A stretch of DNA of 30,534 nt from Monosiga brevicollis MX1 (Eukaryota > Opisthokonta > Choanoflagellata > Craspedida > Salpingoecidae). The translations under genes and the position numbers were made by a program. The first letter of the stretch is position 1. Each line of letters begins with the position of its first letter. The stretch lies in NCBI RefSeq assembly GCF_000002865.3, contig NW_001865059.1:424941-455474 (forward strand). Direction: 5' to 3'. The notes under the pieces were generated by a model. The model saw only the letters and a program-made list of their open reading frames with translations. It did no database searches and had not been told where the DNA came from. Shown in pieces: positions 30,401 to 30,534 of this stretch.

Positions 30401-30534
30401 GCAGTAGTGGTGGTGGGCTCAGCAGTCGTAGTGGTGGTGGGCGCCACAGTAGTAGTGGTGGGCTCACCAGTGGTGGTGGTAGTGGGAGCCACAGTAGTAG
30501 TGGTGGGCTCAGCAGTAGTAGTGATGGTAGGGTC
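27488..30534 (-). CDS. Thr-rich stalk protein with three leucine-rich modules, 5'-truncated
   Basis: The gene enters from the right edge, so its start and any signal peptide are not visible. Reading on the minus strand, a long stalk of T-T-T-T-A-E-P and V-A-P-T-T-T-T units (30534 to about 29355) is followed by a Ser/Thr linker. Then come three related modules (about 29250-28800, 28690-28265, 28165-27488) separated by Thr/Ser-rich linkers. Each module opens with a Cys (I-I-C, V-F-C, V-L-C), has a second Cys 25-35 residues on, several leucine-rich turns of the type L-T-I-S/T-x-N..L..L, and closes with Cys pairs before I-G-L or L-G-F. They resemble Receptor-L domains. The end (C-T-C-A-D-L-G-F-A, stop) has no membrane segment, so the protein is probably secreted. 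The stalk is probably O-glycosylated, mucin-like. Three small deletions at 29824-29856 break the frame within the stalk. Binding partner unknown. Confidence 0.75.
29355..30534 (-). repeat. Thr/Pro-coding tandem repeat
   Basis: Near-exact units of about 21-45 nt, built from GCTGAG-CC-(ACC/ACT)n and GTGGCGCCC-(ACT/ACC)n on the minus strand, fill this stretch up to the window edge. They code the Thr-rich stalk. Copy number is probably variable and hard to assemble. Confidence 0.95.

Overview
The window is intron-rich eukaryotic nuclear DNA holding seven protein genes, two of them cut by the window edges. Introns are mostly 45-350 nt and bounded by GT-AG, with a few GC-AG. The gene set (GIGYF adaptor, an array of SH2 domains behind a SAM domain, EGLN/PHD-type prolyl hydroxylase, RUN/Rubicon-homology protein, EF-hand coiled-coil protein, Thr-rich extracellular protein) beside a family GH3 xylosidase suggests a unicellular relative of animals. 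A choanoflagellate such as Monosiga brevicollis is the best fit, but this is inferred from gene content, not from an alignment.

Layout: 1-3255 (+) 3' part of a GIGYF gene, five exons in view; 3549-7783 (-) secreted GH3 beta-xylosidase/glucosidase, 18 exons rebuilt with every phase closing; 8348-13066 (-) SAM plus five SH2 domains, with a 50-N assembly gap inside an intron; 14522-19198 (+) RUN-like + DysF + Rubicon-homology protein, 17 exons; 19310-21628 (-) prolyl 4-hydroxylase with a C-terminal Hsp20/CS-like domain; 22661-27095 (+) EF-hand/coiled-coil protein; 27488-30534 (-) Thr-rich stalk protein with three leucine-rich modules, 5' end outside the window. No tRNA, rRNA, CRISPR array, transposase or viral gene was seen.

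The genes do not form a pathway or operon; they are separate eukaryotic transcription units. Three pairs converge (3255/3549, 19198/19310, 27095/27488) and two diverge (13066/14522, 21628/22661). Exon models were built by hand from splice consensus, reading phase and family motifs. Start codons, and the few junctions marked as ambiguous, are the weakest parts.

Most worth a second look: the RUN-DysF-Rubicon-homology combination, whose RH part lacks the distal cysteine cluster; an 18-nt micro-exon carrying the core GH3 motif; two GC-AG introns in that same gene; the SAM-5xSH2 protein whose first SH2 has lost its phosphotyrosine arginine; and evidence that the 50-N gap is false because its two flanks are the same sequence.
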